A stretch of 33,312 nt of DNA from Myxococcales bacterium (GTDB lineage Bacteria; Myxococcota_A; Polyangia; Polyangiales; Polyangiaceae). The translations under genes and the position numbers were made by a program. How positions within the stretch are numbered: the stretch's first letter is position 1; every line of letters starts with the position of its first letter. The notes beneath the pieces are model-generated. The model made no database searches, was not told where the DNA came from, and worked only from the letters and a program-made list of their open reading frames with translations. Location of the stretch: positions 67,932-101,243 of the forward strand of contig JAAZAA010000056.1 in assembly GCA_012514535.1 (NCBI GenBank). The letters run 5' to 3'. Below are positions 1-7,718 of this stretch, piece by piece.

Positions 1-1002
1 GAGAAGCTGCGCGAGTACCTGGCGGAGCTGCGGGAGATCGAAGGGCAGCGCGTCGAAGGCGACGTCGAGAGCGGCAAGCTCAAGGTCATCCGCGACAAGC
101 GCCGGCGCCTCGCGCAGATGATGGAGAAATGGCAGACGCCGGAGCCGCCCTGGAACCAGGTCTCCGCGAACCTGCTCTGGAACATCCCCAACACGCCCGC
201 GTCTCAGATCTCGATGCTGGGCAGGATCACGGGGTTCACCTTCGCGCCCATCGCCGCCTGCTCGACCTTCGGCGTCGGCTTGAAGCTGGCCCTCGACGCC
301 ATCGATCGCGGGGAAGCCAAGCTCGTCGTCGTGGGCTCGGCGGATCCGCCTCCGCACCCCATGACGGTCGGCGCCTTCTACAACGCGCGCGTGCTGTCGG
401 CGGACGGCGACCTCTCGAAGCCCCTCAGCGGCCTCAAGGGGACGCACGTGGCGGGCGGAGCCTGCATCTGGATCGTGGGTGATCTCGAGTACGGCAAGGC
501 GATGGGCTTCCGCCCCCTCGGTCTGGAGCCCGTGTCCGTCGGCGTCTCCGCGGACGCGGATCACATCATCACCCCCTCCGCCGAAGGTCCCCGCAGCGCC
601 ATGCTGCAGGCCCTGCGGCGCGCCGAAGCCACCCCCGAGTCCGTGGGCTCCTGGGACCTCCACGCCACCGCGACGCCGGGCGACTACCTGGAGCTCGCCA
701 ACCTGCAGACCGTCGTCCCGAAGAGCGTGCTCGTCACGGCGCGCAAGGGCACGTTCGGTCACGGCATGGGCGTCGGCGGCGGCTGGGAGCTCACGGCGCA
801 GTACCTCGGCTGCGCCCGCGGACGCCTGCACCCCACCCCGCTCTCGGAGGCGGACGTGCACGAGAGCATCCAGCGGCTCGGGCAGGACCTCGTCTACAAC
901 CGCCCGGTGCCGCTGCCACGCTCGGTCGTCGGCAAGCTGTCGATGGGCGTCGGCGGGATCAACGCGTGCGTGATCTCCCGGCTCTGGCCGCAGGACGCCT
1001 GA
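1..1002 (+). CDS. Beta-ketoacyl synthase, 3' part (5' end outside window)
   Basis: The frame is open from base 1, so the gene starts to the left of the window. The visible 333 residues hold the thiolase-fold active site of a ketoacyl-ACP synthase: the nucleophile Cys in AACST (about residue 87), the first catalytic His in DLHATATPGD (the usual HGTGTP site, here HATATP), and the Lys/second His in RKGTFGHGMG. Family members condense acyl-ACP with malonyl-ACP in fatty acid or polyketide synthesis. Before the Cys there is a charged, probably helical stretch (residues 1-45) that is not usual in FabF. A phosphopantetheinyl transferase follows 18 bp downstream, so the pair probably belongs to an acyl-carrier-protein-dependent pathway extending to the left. 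The exact product is unknown. The synthase call is firm; a FabF-like versus polyketide role is not decided. Confidence 0.85.
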   Translation, partial: EKLREYLAELREIEGQRVEGDVESGKLKVIRDKRRRLAQMMEKWQTPEPPWNQVSANLLWNIPNTPASQISMLGRITGFTFAPIAACSTFGVGLKLALDAIDRGEAKLVVVGSADPPPHPMTVGAFYNARVLSADGDLSKPLSGLKGTHVAGGACIWIVGDLEYGKAMGFRPLGLEPVSVGVSADADHIITPSAEGPRSAMLQALRRAEATPESVGSWDLHATATPGDYLELANLQTVVPKSVLVTARKGTFGHGMGVGGGWELTAQYLGCARGRLHPTPLSEADVHESIQRLGQDLVYNRPVPLPRSVVGKLSMGVGGINACVISRLWPQDA

Positions 1003-1020
1003 GGGACGGCGCGCGACGGG

Positions 1021-1746
1021 ATGGCGGACCTCGAGGCGCGGCTCCGGGACCTCTTCGCGGGCCCCGTGGCGACCGCCGTCGCCGATGCCTCCACGCCCCT
1101 GACGCCCCTGGTGGGCGAGGAGGCTGCCATCGTCGGCCCCCGCTGGTCGACGAAGCGCCTCTGGGAGTACCAGGCGGGGCGGCACTGCGCGCGGCTGGCG
1201 CTGACGCGACTCGGCGCGGACCCGACGACGCTCGCCGCGGGCATCGTGCGGGGTGAACAGGGCGCCCCCACCTGGCCTCCCGGGTGGGCGGGCTCCATCA
1301 CCCACACCGGTCACGGCGACACACGCTGGGCGGCGTGCGTCGTGTCCCGCGAGCTCATCTCCCTCGGGCTCGACGCGGAGATCGACGCGCCGCTCGAGGC
1401 GGACCTCCAGCGCCGCATCTTGACGGAGCGGGAGCGGCGCTGGGCGCACTCCCATTGCTCGAGCGCGACGGAGCTGGGTCACCATGCCCTCTTGGTGTTC
1501 TCCGCCAAGGAGGCGTTCTACAAGTGTCAGTTCCCCGTGAGCCGACTCTTTCTGGGCTTCCACGAGGTCGAGACGGAGTTCGACCGGGCGGGAGCAGCCT
1601 TCATGGCCTGGTCCGAGCGCCCATTGGGGCCCCTCGCCCCGGGGCAGCGCCTCGAGGGGCGCTTCCTCCGCGTGGGCGACCTCGTGGTGACCAGCGTCAT
1701 CCTGCCCGCGGACATCCCGCGGCGCAGCGAGCGCTCTCACGTGTGA
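1021..1746 (+). CDS. 4'-phosphopantetheinyl transferase (Sfp/EntD type)
   Basis: A 241-residue protein predicted to transfer the phosphopantetheine arm of CoA to a serine of acyl or peptidyl carrier proteins. Visible family motifs are EYQAGRHCARLAL near residue 43 (EntD-type N-terminal motif), GSITHTGHG near 90, the Mg-binding LGLDAEID near 117 and the catalytic FSAKEAFYK near 160. The length fits the EntD subgroup. The ATG lies 18 bp after the ketoacyl synthase stop, so co-transcription is likely, and the enzyme may activate the carrier protein of that pathway. The ribosome binding site is weak. It converges on the beta-lactamase gene. Confidence 0.93.
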   Translation: MADLEARLRDLFAGPVATAVADASTPLTPLVGEEAAIVGPRWSTKRLWEYQAGRHCARLALTRLGADPTTLAAGIVRGEQGAPTWPPGWAGSITHTGHGDTRWAACVVSRELISLGLDAEIDAPLEADLQRRILTERERRWAHSHCSSATELGHHALLVFSAKEAFYKCQFPVSRLFLGFHEVETEFDRAGAAFMAWSERPLGPLAPGQRLEGRFLRVGDLVVTSVILPADIPRRSERSHV

Positions 1747-1790
1747 GCGTGCCCAGTGAGCCGGCAAGGTGAACTCACAGTAAGCTCACA
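1742..1790. terminator. Nested dyad in convergent intergenic space
   Basis: TGTGAGC at 1742-1748 pairs with GCTCACA at 1784-1790, and GTGAG at 1756-1760 pairs with CTCAC at 1774-1778 inside it. The outer left arm contains the PPTase stop codon. There is no T-tract. A bidirectional terminator is the simplest reading, because the genes converge here with only 46 bp between them, but stem stability is modest. Confidence 0.35.
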
Positions 1791-1792
1791 TC

Positions 1793-2731
1793 TCAGACGT
1801 CGAGCCCGAGCGCCCGCAGCGCCTGCTCCGTCACCTCCCGCCGCGCGGCGGCCAGGTCGAGCTCCGGCGCGCGCTCGTCGATGATCGTGGCGAAGAAGAC
1901 GCGCCGCCGCTCGACCTCCACCCACCCCACGAACCAGGCGACCTCCTGCTCCACTTCCGGGGGAGCGGCCCAGCCAGTCTTGCCCCGCAGGACCGTGCCG
2001 TCGCGGCTCTCGATCTCCATGACGTCCCGGACGACCGCCAGGGTCTCGGGGCGGAGGGAGAGCTCGCCCGCGTCGAGGCGCCACAGGAAATCGAGCTGTT
2101 CCAGGGGCGTGATGAGCAGGGGCCCGCCAAGCCAGAAGAAGTCCACGCTGCCGGAGCAGTCCTGGTTGCCGTACTCGAGCCGCGCGAGCCAGTCGCGCAT
2201 CCTCGACTCGCCGATCTCGCGGGCGATCTGCTGGAAACAAGGGACGCACGAGGCTCGAAACGCGCTGCGCACCGTGTGATCCCGGTTCCAGTCCTCGACC
2301 GCGTGGAGCTGCCCGTCCCAGGCGAGCGGCGCCTCCGCCGAGCCGATCACGCCGTTTTCGAGGGCGATCAACGTGTTCGTGATCTTGAAGGTGGAGGCGG
2401 GGACGTGGCCGCGCGCGCAGCGCTCGAGATCTCCGCAGCGCAGCACCCCGTCCCCGGTGTCGTAGACCGCCACGGTGCCCGCGACTCGGCCCGGCTCGAA
2501 GGGTTCCTGGAGACGGGGGTCGACGACGGCGGTGAGCTCGCGGGGCCGCGCGCCGTACACCACGGGCTCCGGCTGCGGCTCCGGAGCAGAGGTGGCGGGC
2601 GGGGGCGGAGGAGGAGTGCGGACCTCGGCCCCGCCGCTGCCGCACCCGAAGGTCGTCGCGGCCGCCGCGAGGACGACGAGCCCGGACAGAGAGACGCGCG
2701 CGAGGGTGCGGGGGATCCGGGGGGAGCGCAT
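1793..2731 (-). CDS. Class D (OXA-type) beta-lactamase lipoprotein
   Basis: The protein has 312 residues from the ATG at 2731. The frame also allows a GTG at 2746; the ATG gives a cleaner signal peptide. A hydrophobic stretch ends in TTFGC with Cys30, an imperfect lipobox, followed by a Pro-rich linker. All serine-enzyme motifs of Ambler class D are present in order: Ser113-T-F-K116, Ser161-C-V163, Y187-G-N189, W200 in the FFWLGGPLLIT segment, and K251-T-G253. It should hydrolyse beta-lactams by acyl-enzyme formation at the outer membrane or in the periplasm. Odd points are the SCVPC version of the S-x-V motif and several other Cys residues (99, 105, 192). It is the last gene of a leftward run with an M48 protease and a stress protein. 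It looks like an intrinsic chromosomal enzyme; nothing suggests a cassette. Confidence 0.9.
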   Translation of the reverse strand: MRSPRIPRTLARVSLSGLVVLAAAATTFGCGSGGAEVRTPPPPPPATSAPEPQPEPVVYGARPRELTAVVDPRLQEPFEPGRVAGTVAVYDTGDGVLRCGDLERCARGHVPASTFKITNTLIALENGVIGSAEAPLAWDGQLHAVEDWNRDHTVRSAFRASCVPCFQQIAREIGESRMRDWLARLEYGNQDCSGSVDFFWLGGPLLITPLEQLDFLWRLDAGELSLRPETLAVVRDVMEIESRDGTVLRGKTGWAAPPEVEQEVAWFVGWVEVERRRVFFATIIDERAPELDLAAARREVTEQALRALGLDV

Positions 2732-2781
2732 GCCCGAGCATGCCACGGTCCGCCGGCCCCCGGGGAGCCCCGCTCGTCAGG

Positions 2782-3807
2782 TCACTGGACCGATGGATCC
2801 GAAGTGGGTGCGGCGGCGACGAAGGGCCACCAGCGGAGCGAGGCGTCTCGCTTCTCCCGTTTTCTCTCCTGCTTCTTTTCCTGGGCATCCGCAGCGCGGA
2901 CGCGCCGCTCCAGCTCGGGGCCGTACTTCTCCCGATACTCGAGGGCTTCCGGCACGAGCTCTCGCAGCCGCTCCGCGCGCTCCAGCGGGTCCGGATGGGT
3001 CGACAGGAACTCGGGCGCGCTGGCCGCCACCTTCGCCATGCGCTCCCAGAGGGGCGCCGCCGCGCGCGGGTCGTAGCCGGCGATGGTGGAGAGAAAGAGA
3101 CCGATCTCGTCCGCCTCCCGCTCGTGGGTGCGGCTGAAGGGCAAGAGCACGCCGACGGTCGCGCCCACGCCGAAGGCCGTGGCGAAGAGCTGGCGCACCT
3201 CCGTGGGGCGATCCTGCAAGGCGACGTCGAGGGCTACCCCGCCGAGCTGCGCTGCCATCACCTGACTCATGCGCTCGTTGCCGTGTTCGGCGATGGCGTG
3301 CGCGATCTCGTGCCCCATCACGACCGCGAGCGAGTCCTCGTCCCGCGCAACGGTCAACAGTCCAGTATACACCACGACCTTGCCGCCCGGCAGGCAGAAC
3401 GCGTTCACCTCGTCGCTCTCGACAACGTTGAACTCCCACTCGTAGCCCTCGAGCCGCCCCGGATCGCCCTCCCCCTCCAGCGCCACCTCCGCGGCCAAAG
3501 CGATGCGCTCACCGATGCGCCGCACCTGAGCCGCCAAGCGCTCGTTGTCCGTGAGCTCGCTCTGTTCGAGGATGTTTTGGTACTCGCTCGCGCCCAGCTC
3601 CTGGACCTGCGCCTCCGGGAGCAGCTGGAAGCTCCGACGCCCCGTGAAGGGGGAGGTGGCGCAACCGACCGCCAGCCAAGCGAGGAGGACCCCTTGGACG
3701 AAGAGCGCTTTGGCCGGGGGCACTCGGGGCTTGCGGCCGTTCCCAGCGCCCCGCGCCGACGGAGCTCCCGCGTCGTTCCGGGACGGCGTCTCCTCGGCTC
3801 CGGTCAT
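2782..3807 (-). CDS. M48-family zinc metalloprotease lipoprotein (LoiP/BepA-like)
   Basis: A 341-residue protein with a lipobox ending at Cys49 (LAVGC), so it is probably anchored in the outer membrane facing the periplasm. The zinc site is GHEIAHAIAEH (His166, Glu167, His170) with the third ligand Glu231 in EREADEIG. Family members degrade or rescue misassembled outer-membrane proteins. The C-terminal segment has a STHPDPLERAERL motif usual for this family and a basic tail. The ATG at 3807 has a GGAG about 9 bases upstream. A GTG at 3723 would give a shorter, more typical signal peptide, so the 28 N-terminal residues are uncertain. It lies between the stress protein (54 bp upstream) and the beta-lactamase, suggesting an envelope-stress operon. 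Confidence 0.92.
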   Translation of the reverse strand: MTGAEETPSRNDAGAPSARGAGNGRKPRVPPAKALFVQGVLLAWLAVGCATSPFTGRRSFQLLPEAQVQELGASEYQNILEQSELTDNERLAAQVRRIGERIALAAEVALEGEGDPGRLEGYEWEFNVVESDEVNAFCLPGGKVVVYTGLLTVARDEDSLAVVMGHEIAHAIAEHGNERMSQVMAAQLGGVALDVALQDRPTEVRQLFATAFGVGATVGVLLPFSRTHEREADEIGLFLSTIAGYDPRAAAPLWERMAKVAASAPEFLSTHPDPLERAERLRELVPEALEYREKYGPELERRVRAADAQEKKQERKREKRDASLRWWPFVAAAPTSDPSVQ

Positions 3808-3861
3808 TCGGTTCTCCGCTGGCTGGGAGCAGGGTTGTCCACCGGTGCAGCTACGGATCGG

Positions 3862-4461
3862 TCAGCGTGGTGAGTAATCGCGGCCCCCGGGCGACCGCTC
3901 TGCCGGGGGTTCTTTCGAGGAGGGGAACGGGGTCTCTGCCCGGAGCACCTCTGCCTCTTTTCTCGGGCTCACCGTTGCGCCGCGGGGCTGCCGCACGACG
4001 AGGACGGCGCAGTCCGCGAGGCGCACCACGGATTCGGCCACGGAGCCGAGAACGAGCCGGCGCACCCCGCGGCGACCGTGGGTGCCCACCACGATCACGT
4101 CCGCGCCCACCTCCGTCGCCAGCGCGACGATCTCCTCCGCCGGGATTTCCGCCCTCAAGTGGGTGACACAGCGGATGTGCGCCGAGCGTCCATGGCGCTC
4201 CTCGAAGCGCCGGCGAGCCGCGTCCACGTAGTCCTGGAGCCGCTGGCTCGCCTCCCGCAGCGACACCCCATAGACGGAGGGCTGGGCCGACTCCAGCATG
4301 ACGAACTCCCCGAAGTTCCTCACGACGTTCACGGCGTGCAGCTCGGCCGCGGGCCGATCCGCTGCGAGCTCGAAGGCGCGCTCCAGGGCCACCGCGCCCA
4401 GCTCGGAATAATCCACGCCGACCACCACCACGAAGGGCTTCGTTCCCCGCTCCTCTGCCAT
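3862..4461 (-). CDS. Universal stress protein (UspA family), ATP-binding type
   Basis: A 199-residue single-domain Usp. It begins with the beta strand VVVVGVDYSE near residue 11 and carries the ATP-binding signature G126-T-H-G129 with a nine-residue spacer to G139-S140, followed by a hydrophobic strand (CAVLVVRQP). It is therefore expected to bind ATP rather than be a UspA-type non-binder. A C-terminal tail of about 40 residues extends beyond the usual fold. The frame is open upstream to 4587, but the ATG at 4461 has AAGGA at good spacing and the sequence before it does not look coding. First gene of a leftward run with the M48 protease and the OXA enzyme; divergent from the GH5 gene. Confidence 0.9.
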   Translation of the reverse strand: MAEERGTKPFVVVVGVDYSELGAVALERAFELAADRPAAELHAVNVVRNFGEFVMLESAQPSVYGVSLREASQRLQDYVDAARRRFEERHGRSAHIRCVTHLRAEIPAEEIVALATEVGADVIVVGTHGRRGVRRLVLGSVAESVVRLADCAVLVVRQPRGATVSPRKEAEVLRAETPFPSSKEPPAERSPGGRDYSPR

Positions 4462-4597
4462 GTCCCGCTTCCTTTTCTCGGTGTGACATGGGCCCGAGAC
4501 CCGCGCACGGCTCCTTCCAGCCCCCCGCCCCGAGGCGGTCAGCGCAAGTCCGGCACATTTTCCGACGAAGTCCGCCTTCCGAGGCATTCACCCGTCG

Positions 4598-5644
4598 ATG
4601 CTTGCCCGTTTCGCGTCTCTCCTCCCCCTGACCGCCCTCGGCGTCTCCCTGAGCGCCTGTGACGAGGGCACCTCGGCGTGCCCTACCTGCAAACCGAAGG
4701 CGATCCACCTCGATGAGCCCATCGCGGACTGGTCGGGGACGCCGGTCGAGTCCTTCGGACAGCTCCAGCTCGCCGACGGTTTCCTCCGCAGCGAGGCAGG
4801 GGACGTCGTGCAGCTCAAGGGCGTCTCCAGCATGTGGCTCAACTGGGAGCCGGATGGCTACGCGGAGAGCCTCGAGGCCCTGGAGTGGATGCGCGACACC
4901 TGGCGCGTCTCCGTGATCCGCGCGGCGATGGGCGTCGCCCCCGACGGAGCCTACTTGAGCAACCCCGAGAAGGCCTTGGGTCAGGTGCGGCGGATCGTGG
5001 AGAACGCCGTCGCCGCGGGGGTCTACGTCATCATCGACTGGCACGACCACGACGCGCACCTGGACGACCACCGAGACGCCGCCGTGGAGTTCTTCGGGAT
5101 GATGGCCGAGGAGTTCGGCGACCTGCCCAACGTGCTCTACGAGCCCTACAACGAGCCCCTGCAGGTGGACTGGAGCGAGACGCTCGTCCCCTATCACAAG
5201 GCGGTCATCGACAGCATTCGGGAACACGATCCAGACAACATCGTCATCCTCGGCACGCCCAACTGGTGCCAGGACGTGGACGTCGCGGCGATGGATCCGA
5301 TCGACGGCCCCGGGATCATGTACGCCCTGCACTTCTACGCCTGCACCCACACGAACCGCGGCAAGGCCGAGGTGGCCCTGCGACGCCGCGTGCCCTTGTT
5401 CGTCACCGAGTGGGGAGCGACCCACGCGGACGGCGGCCTCGACGGCATCGTCTGCGAGTCGCTCGCGCAGGACTGGCACGACTGGATGAACGTCAACGCC
5501 GTGTCCTGGACGGCCTGGAAGCTCGACGGTTGTCCGGACTCGAGCTGCCTCCTCCAGATTGGCGCTCCCGTCGATGGACCCTGGGACGACTGGCTCCAGG
5601 GGCACGGCCCCTTCGTCCGCGAGCAGCTGCTCCAGCGCCCCTGA
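4598..5644 (+). CDS. Glycoside hydrolase family 5 (endoglucanase-like) lipoprotein
   Basis: A 348-residue secreted lipoprotein: signal peptide with the lipobox LSAC at Cys21, then a (beta/alpha)8 GH5 domain from about residue 55. The acid/base Glu186 is in YEPYNEP and the nucleophile Glu271 is in VTEWG. Other conserved sites are IDWHDH (146-151) and YALHFY (242-247). It should cleave beta-1,4-linked glucan or related polysaccharide at the cell surface with retention of configuration. Extra Cys residues near the N-terminus (28, 31) and C-terminus (312, 317) may form disulfides. No carbohydrate-binding module is visible. No clear Shine-Dalgarno precedes the ATG. It converges on the lipid kinase gene through a shared hairpin. 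Confidence 0.9.
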   Translation: MLARFASLLPLTALGVSLSACDEGTSACPTCKPKAIHLDEPIADWSGTPVESFGQLQLADGFLRSEAGDVVQLKGVSSMWLNWEPDGYAESLEALEWMRDTWRVSVIRAAMGVAPDGAYLSNPEKALGQVRRIVENAVAAGVYVIIDWHDHDAHLDDHRDAAVEFFGMMAEEFGDLPNVLYEPYNEPLQVDWSETLVPYHKAVIDSIREHDPDNIVILGTPNWCQDVDVAAMDPIDGPGIMYALHFYACTHTNRGKAEVALRRRVPLFVTEWGATHADGGLDGIVCESLAQDWHDWMNVNAVSWTAWKLDGCPDSSCLLQIGAPVDGPWDDWLQGHGPFVREQLLQRP

Positions 5645-5670
5645 GGGCGCCCCGGACGCCGTCAGGGGCG
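5636..5670. terminator. Bidirectional hairpin containing both convergent stop codons
   Basis: CGCCCCTGA (5636-5644) is perfectly complementary to TCAGGGGCG (5662-5670). An inner GGCG/CGCC pair (5646-5649 with 5657-5660) leaves a 7-base loop. The left arm ends with the TGA of the GH5 gene and the right arm begins with the complement of the lipid-kinase TGA, so one structure serves both genes. There is no T-tract. Confidence 0.6.
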
Positions 5671-6588
5671 GGCGCTCGCGGCTCGCTCCACCGGCAGCGG
5701 CGCCAGGAGCTCCGCGGCGCCGCCCACCAGCCGCACCTCCAGGCGCTCCTCCGTCGCTCCCCGGCCGAGCCGCGTGAGCTTGTCGTCGACGCGACACGGG
5801 ACCTCGGCGGCGCGCAGCTCCACCCGCCGCCCACGCCGGACCGGAAGTGCCACGTCCAGCGCGCTTCCGGCGAAGCCGTCCATGGCGAGCCACACGAGGG
5901 CGTCGGCGTCCGTCACGAGCACCACGTCCAGGAGGCCGTCGCCGGGATCGGCGCCCGGAGCCAGCGACAGCCCCGGGCCACCGCGACCGAAGTTCGAGAT
6001 CTCGATCCCCAGGACGTCCGCGCGCTCGGTCTCACCATCGACACACAACTCGACGGGGAAGGGCGACAGCTCCGCGGCCACCAACGCGACGCCGCAGGCA
6101 TCCCTGTACAGCTCGTCCGCGGGCGACGAGAAGGTCCAGCGACTGCGGGAGTCCAGCCGCTCGATGAGCGCCATCGCCCGGGGCAGCAGGCCCACCCCGA
6201 CCCCCTCGACGAACGGTTCGGTACCCCAGGGGCCCCGGGCGTCCCCGAGATCGACCGAGCGCACACGAAAGTCAGGCCAACGCCGGACGAGCTCCTCGGG
6301 CGCTCCACGGAGCCCGAGGCACGTGGCGACGTTGTTGGCGGTGCCCAGGGGCAAGATCGTGCAGGGGCGGCCGATCTCGCGGCTGCGCAACAACGTCTTG
6401 CGCACGGCGCCGTCTCCCCCGGCGATCACCACCAGCTCGGCGTCCCCGAGCTCCGGGAGGGGATCCTTCCGCCGAGGCACCGGGTGGGAACGCACCTGAT
6501 GGCCTGCGGCGCGGAGCAGCTCCTCCAAGTCCTCGCAGGAGTGCGAGCCGGTGCCGGCGCTCGGGTTGTGGAGGAGACAGATCCGCAT
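5662..6588 (-). CDS. Diacylglycerol kinase-like lipid kinase (DagK/YegS family)
   Basis: A 308-residue protein from the ATG at 6588, which has GGAG six bases upstream; the frame stays open further upstream but shows no family similarity there. It has the DAGK catalytic fold: N-terminal strand [14 protein letters not shown], the nucleotide-binding GGDG (57-60), and PLGTANNVA (80-88). The second half is the usual all-beta lid domain. It is expected to phosphorylate a lipid alcohol (diacylglycerol, sphingoid base or similar) with ATP at the inner membrane; the substrate cannot be told. The gene diverges from surE and converges on the GH5 gene. Confidence 0.9.
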   Translation of the reverse strand: MRICLLHNPSAGTGSHSCEDLEELLRAAGHQVRSHPVPRRKDPLPELGDAELVVIAGGDGAVRKTLLRSREIGRPCTILPLGTANNVATCLGLRGAPEELVRRWPDFRVRSVDLGDARGPWGTEPFVEGVGVGLLPRAMALIERLDSRSRWTFSSPADELYRDACGVALVAAELSPFPVELCVDGETERADVLGIEISNFGRGGPGLSLAPGADPGDGLLDVVLVTDADALVWLAMDGFAGSALDVALPVRRGRRVELRAAEVPCRVDDKLTRLGRGATEERLEVRLVGGAAELLAPLPVERAASARP

Positions 6589-6717
6589 GCGAGCTCCGCG
6601 GTGTCGCGAGGAGGGGCTCAGGGAGGAAGGAGCGACCGGACGGCGAGCTCCCTGAAGGCGCGAGGACGGCTTCTCCGCGCCACGAGAACGGCCGTAAGCG
6701 GCCGTAGGGAGGGCGAC

Positions 6718-7443
6718 ATGAGAATCCTCGTGACCAACGACGACGGCATCTACAGCCCCGGCATCGCCGCGCTGGCGAAGGTGGCCACCCGCTTCGGCGA
6801 CGTCCGTGTCGTCGCCCCCGACGTGGAGCAGTCGTCCATGGGCCACGCCATCACCGCCTCGCGGCCCCTCGCCTATCGCCGCACGCCCCTCGGGCCGAGC
6901 CGGGAGGCGTTTCGAGTGAACGGCACCCCCGCCGACTGTGTCGCCCTCGGCGCCTACCACTGGGACCGCGTCGATCTAGTGCTCTCGGGGATCAACCTCG
7001 GGGTCAACCTGGGCAACGGGCTGTGGCACTCGGGGACGCTGGCCGCGGCCAAGCAGGCCGCGCTCCTCGGCATCCGCGGCATCGCCTTCAGCACGCCGGC
7101 GGGGGACGAGCCGGACTTCGACGTCGTGAGCGATTGGGTCGCACGCGCCCTCGACCTGCTCGTGCCCGCCCGGCACCTCGGCTTGGTGAACGTCAACGTG
7201 CCCGAGCGCCCCCACGGGCTCCGCTGGACGCGCCAATCCGTCCGCCACTACGACGGCAGGGTCGTCCCCGGGAAGGACCCCTACGGGCGCGACCACTACT
7301 GGTTCACGGTCGTCCCCATCGAGCCCGTCGAAGAGGACACGGACCGCTGGGCCGTCGCCAACGGCTACGTCTCCCTCACGCCCCTGCGCCTCGATCTCAC
7401 CGACGAAGCGGCCCTGCGCGACGCGCTGGCGTCGTCCTCGTAA
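6718..7443 (+). CDS. surE: 5'/3'-nucleotidase SurE
   Basis: A 241-residue protein matching the SurE family from its first residues: [11 protein letters not shown] with the metal ligands Asp8-Asp9, [13 protein letters not shown] with the conserved Ser pair at 39-40, [11 protein letters not shown] (68-78), and [10 protein letters not shown] (90-99) carrying the Asn ligand. It dephosphorylates nucleoside monophosphates and short polyphosphates in the cytoplasm. The start is fixed by the family N-terminus and a GGGAGGG ribosome binding site, although the frame is open far upstream. An 8-bp direct repeat CGGCCGTA lies just before the ribosome binding site. In many bacteria surE is next to pcm or rpoS; here it stands alone beside a divergent lipid kinase. 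Confidence 0.96.
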   Translation: MRILVTNDDGIYSPGIAALAKVATRFGDVRVVAPDVEQSSMGHAITASRPLAYRRTPLGPSREAFRVNGTPADCVALGAYHWDRVDLVLSGINLGVNLGNGLWHSGTLAAAKQAALLGIRGIAFSTPAGDEPDFDVVSDWVARALDLLVPARHLGLVNVNVPERPHGLRWTRQSVRHYDGRVVPGKDPYGRDHYWFTVVPIEPVEEDTDRWAVANGYVSLTPLRLDLTDEAALRDALASSS

Positions 7444-7512
7444 GCCCGCGAGCCGACGGAGAGCGGACGTGTCCCACGGCCTCGCTCTCCAGGCCGGCCC
7501 CCAGAAAGCGAC

Positions 7513-7544
7513 AACCCCTGGGAGCCGTGAGGCTCACAGGGGTT
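7513..7544. terminator. Terminator hairpin between surE and tRNA-Leu
   Basis: AACCCCTG (7513-7520) pairs with CAGGGGTT (7537-7544). An inner GAGCC/GGCTC stem (7522-7526 with 7531-7535) closes a four-base loop. On the minus strand it begins 7 bases after the tRNA 3' end; on the plus strand it follows surE and is trailed by a short T-rich run. Probably bidirectional. Confidence 0.7.
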
Positions 7545-7550
7545 TCCTTG

Positions 7551-7633
7551 TGCGAAGGAGAGGACTCGAACCTCCACGGGAGTTACCCCGCCAGCACCTC
7601 AAGCTGGTGCGTCTGCCATTCCGCCACCTTCGC
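7551..7633 (-). tRNA. tRNA-Leu (anticodon GAG)
   Basis: The minus strand folds as a class II tRNA of 83 nt. The acceptor stem is GCGAAGG/CCTTCGC with discriminator A. The D arm holds GGCAGACGC. The anticodon stem is CCAGC/GCTGG around TTGAGGT, which gives anticodon GAG. A long variable arm is followed by the T arm GAGGTTCGAGTCCTC. The 3' CCA is not encoded; the genomic bases are CAA. A promoter with a perfect TTGACA lies about 65 bp upstream and a strong hairpin follows the 3' end. Confidence 0.95.
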
Positions 7634-7676
7634 AGGGTGGACGACCTCGGAGACCCGGGGCGTCGCTGGCGCCGGG

Positions 7677-7704
7677 AAGTTAGGCGGCTCGGGCGTCATG
7701 TCAA
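7677..7704 (-). promoter_or_regulatory. Promoter of tRNA-Leu (TTGACA-16-TAACTT)
   Basis: On the minus strand TTGACA (7704-7699) is followed after 16 bases by TAACTT (7682-7677). The predicted start near 7670 gives a leader of about 37 nt before the tRNA. The -35 box is a perfect sigma-70 consensus; the -10 is weak. Confidence 0.5.
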
Positions 7705-7712
7705 GGCCCGAG
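7688..7712 (-). terminator. Hairpin after the histidine kinase gene
   Basis: CTCGGGC (7688-7694) pairs with GCCCGAG (7706-7712), with an 11-base loop. It lies directly after the kinase stop codon on the minus strand. The loop contains the -35 box of the tRNA-Leu promoter. No T-tract follows. Confidence 0.5.
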
Positions 7713-7718
7713 AAGCTT

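Noticed and set aside
4462-4587. N-terminal extension of the universal stress protein to 4587
   Set aside because: No similarity to the family in these 42 residues, and the internal ATG has the better ribosome binding site and fits the fold start.
4834-6717. Upstream in-frame extension of surE for over 600 codons
   Set aside because: It runs antisense to the lipid kinase and out of frame over GH5; SurE homology begins exactly at the ATG at 6718, which has a good ribosome binding site.
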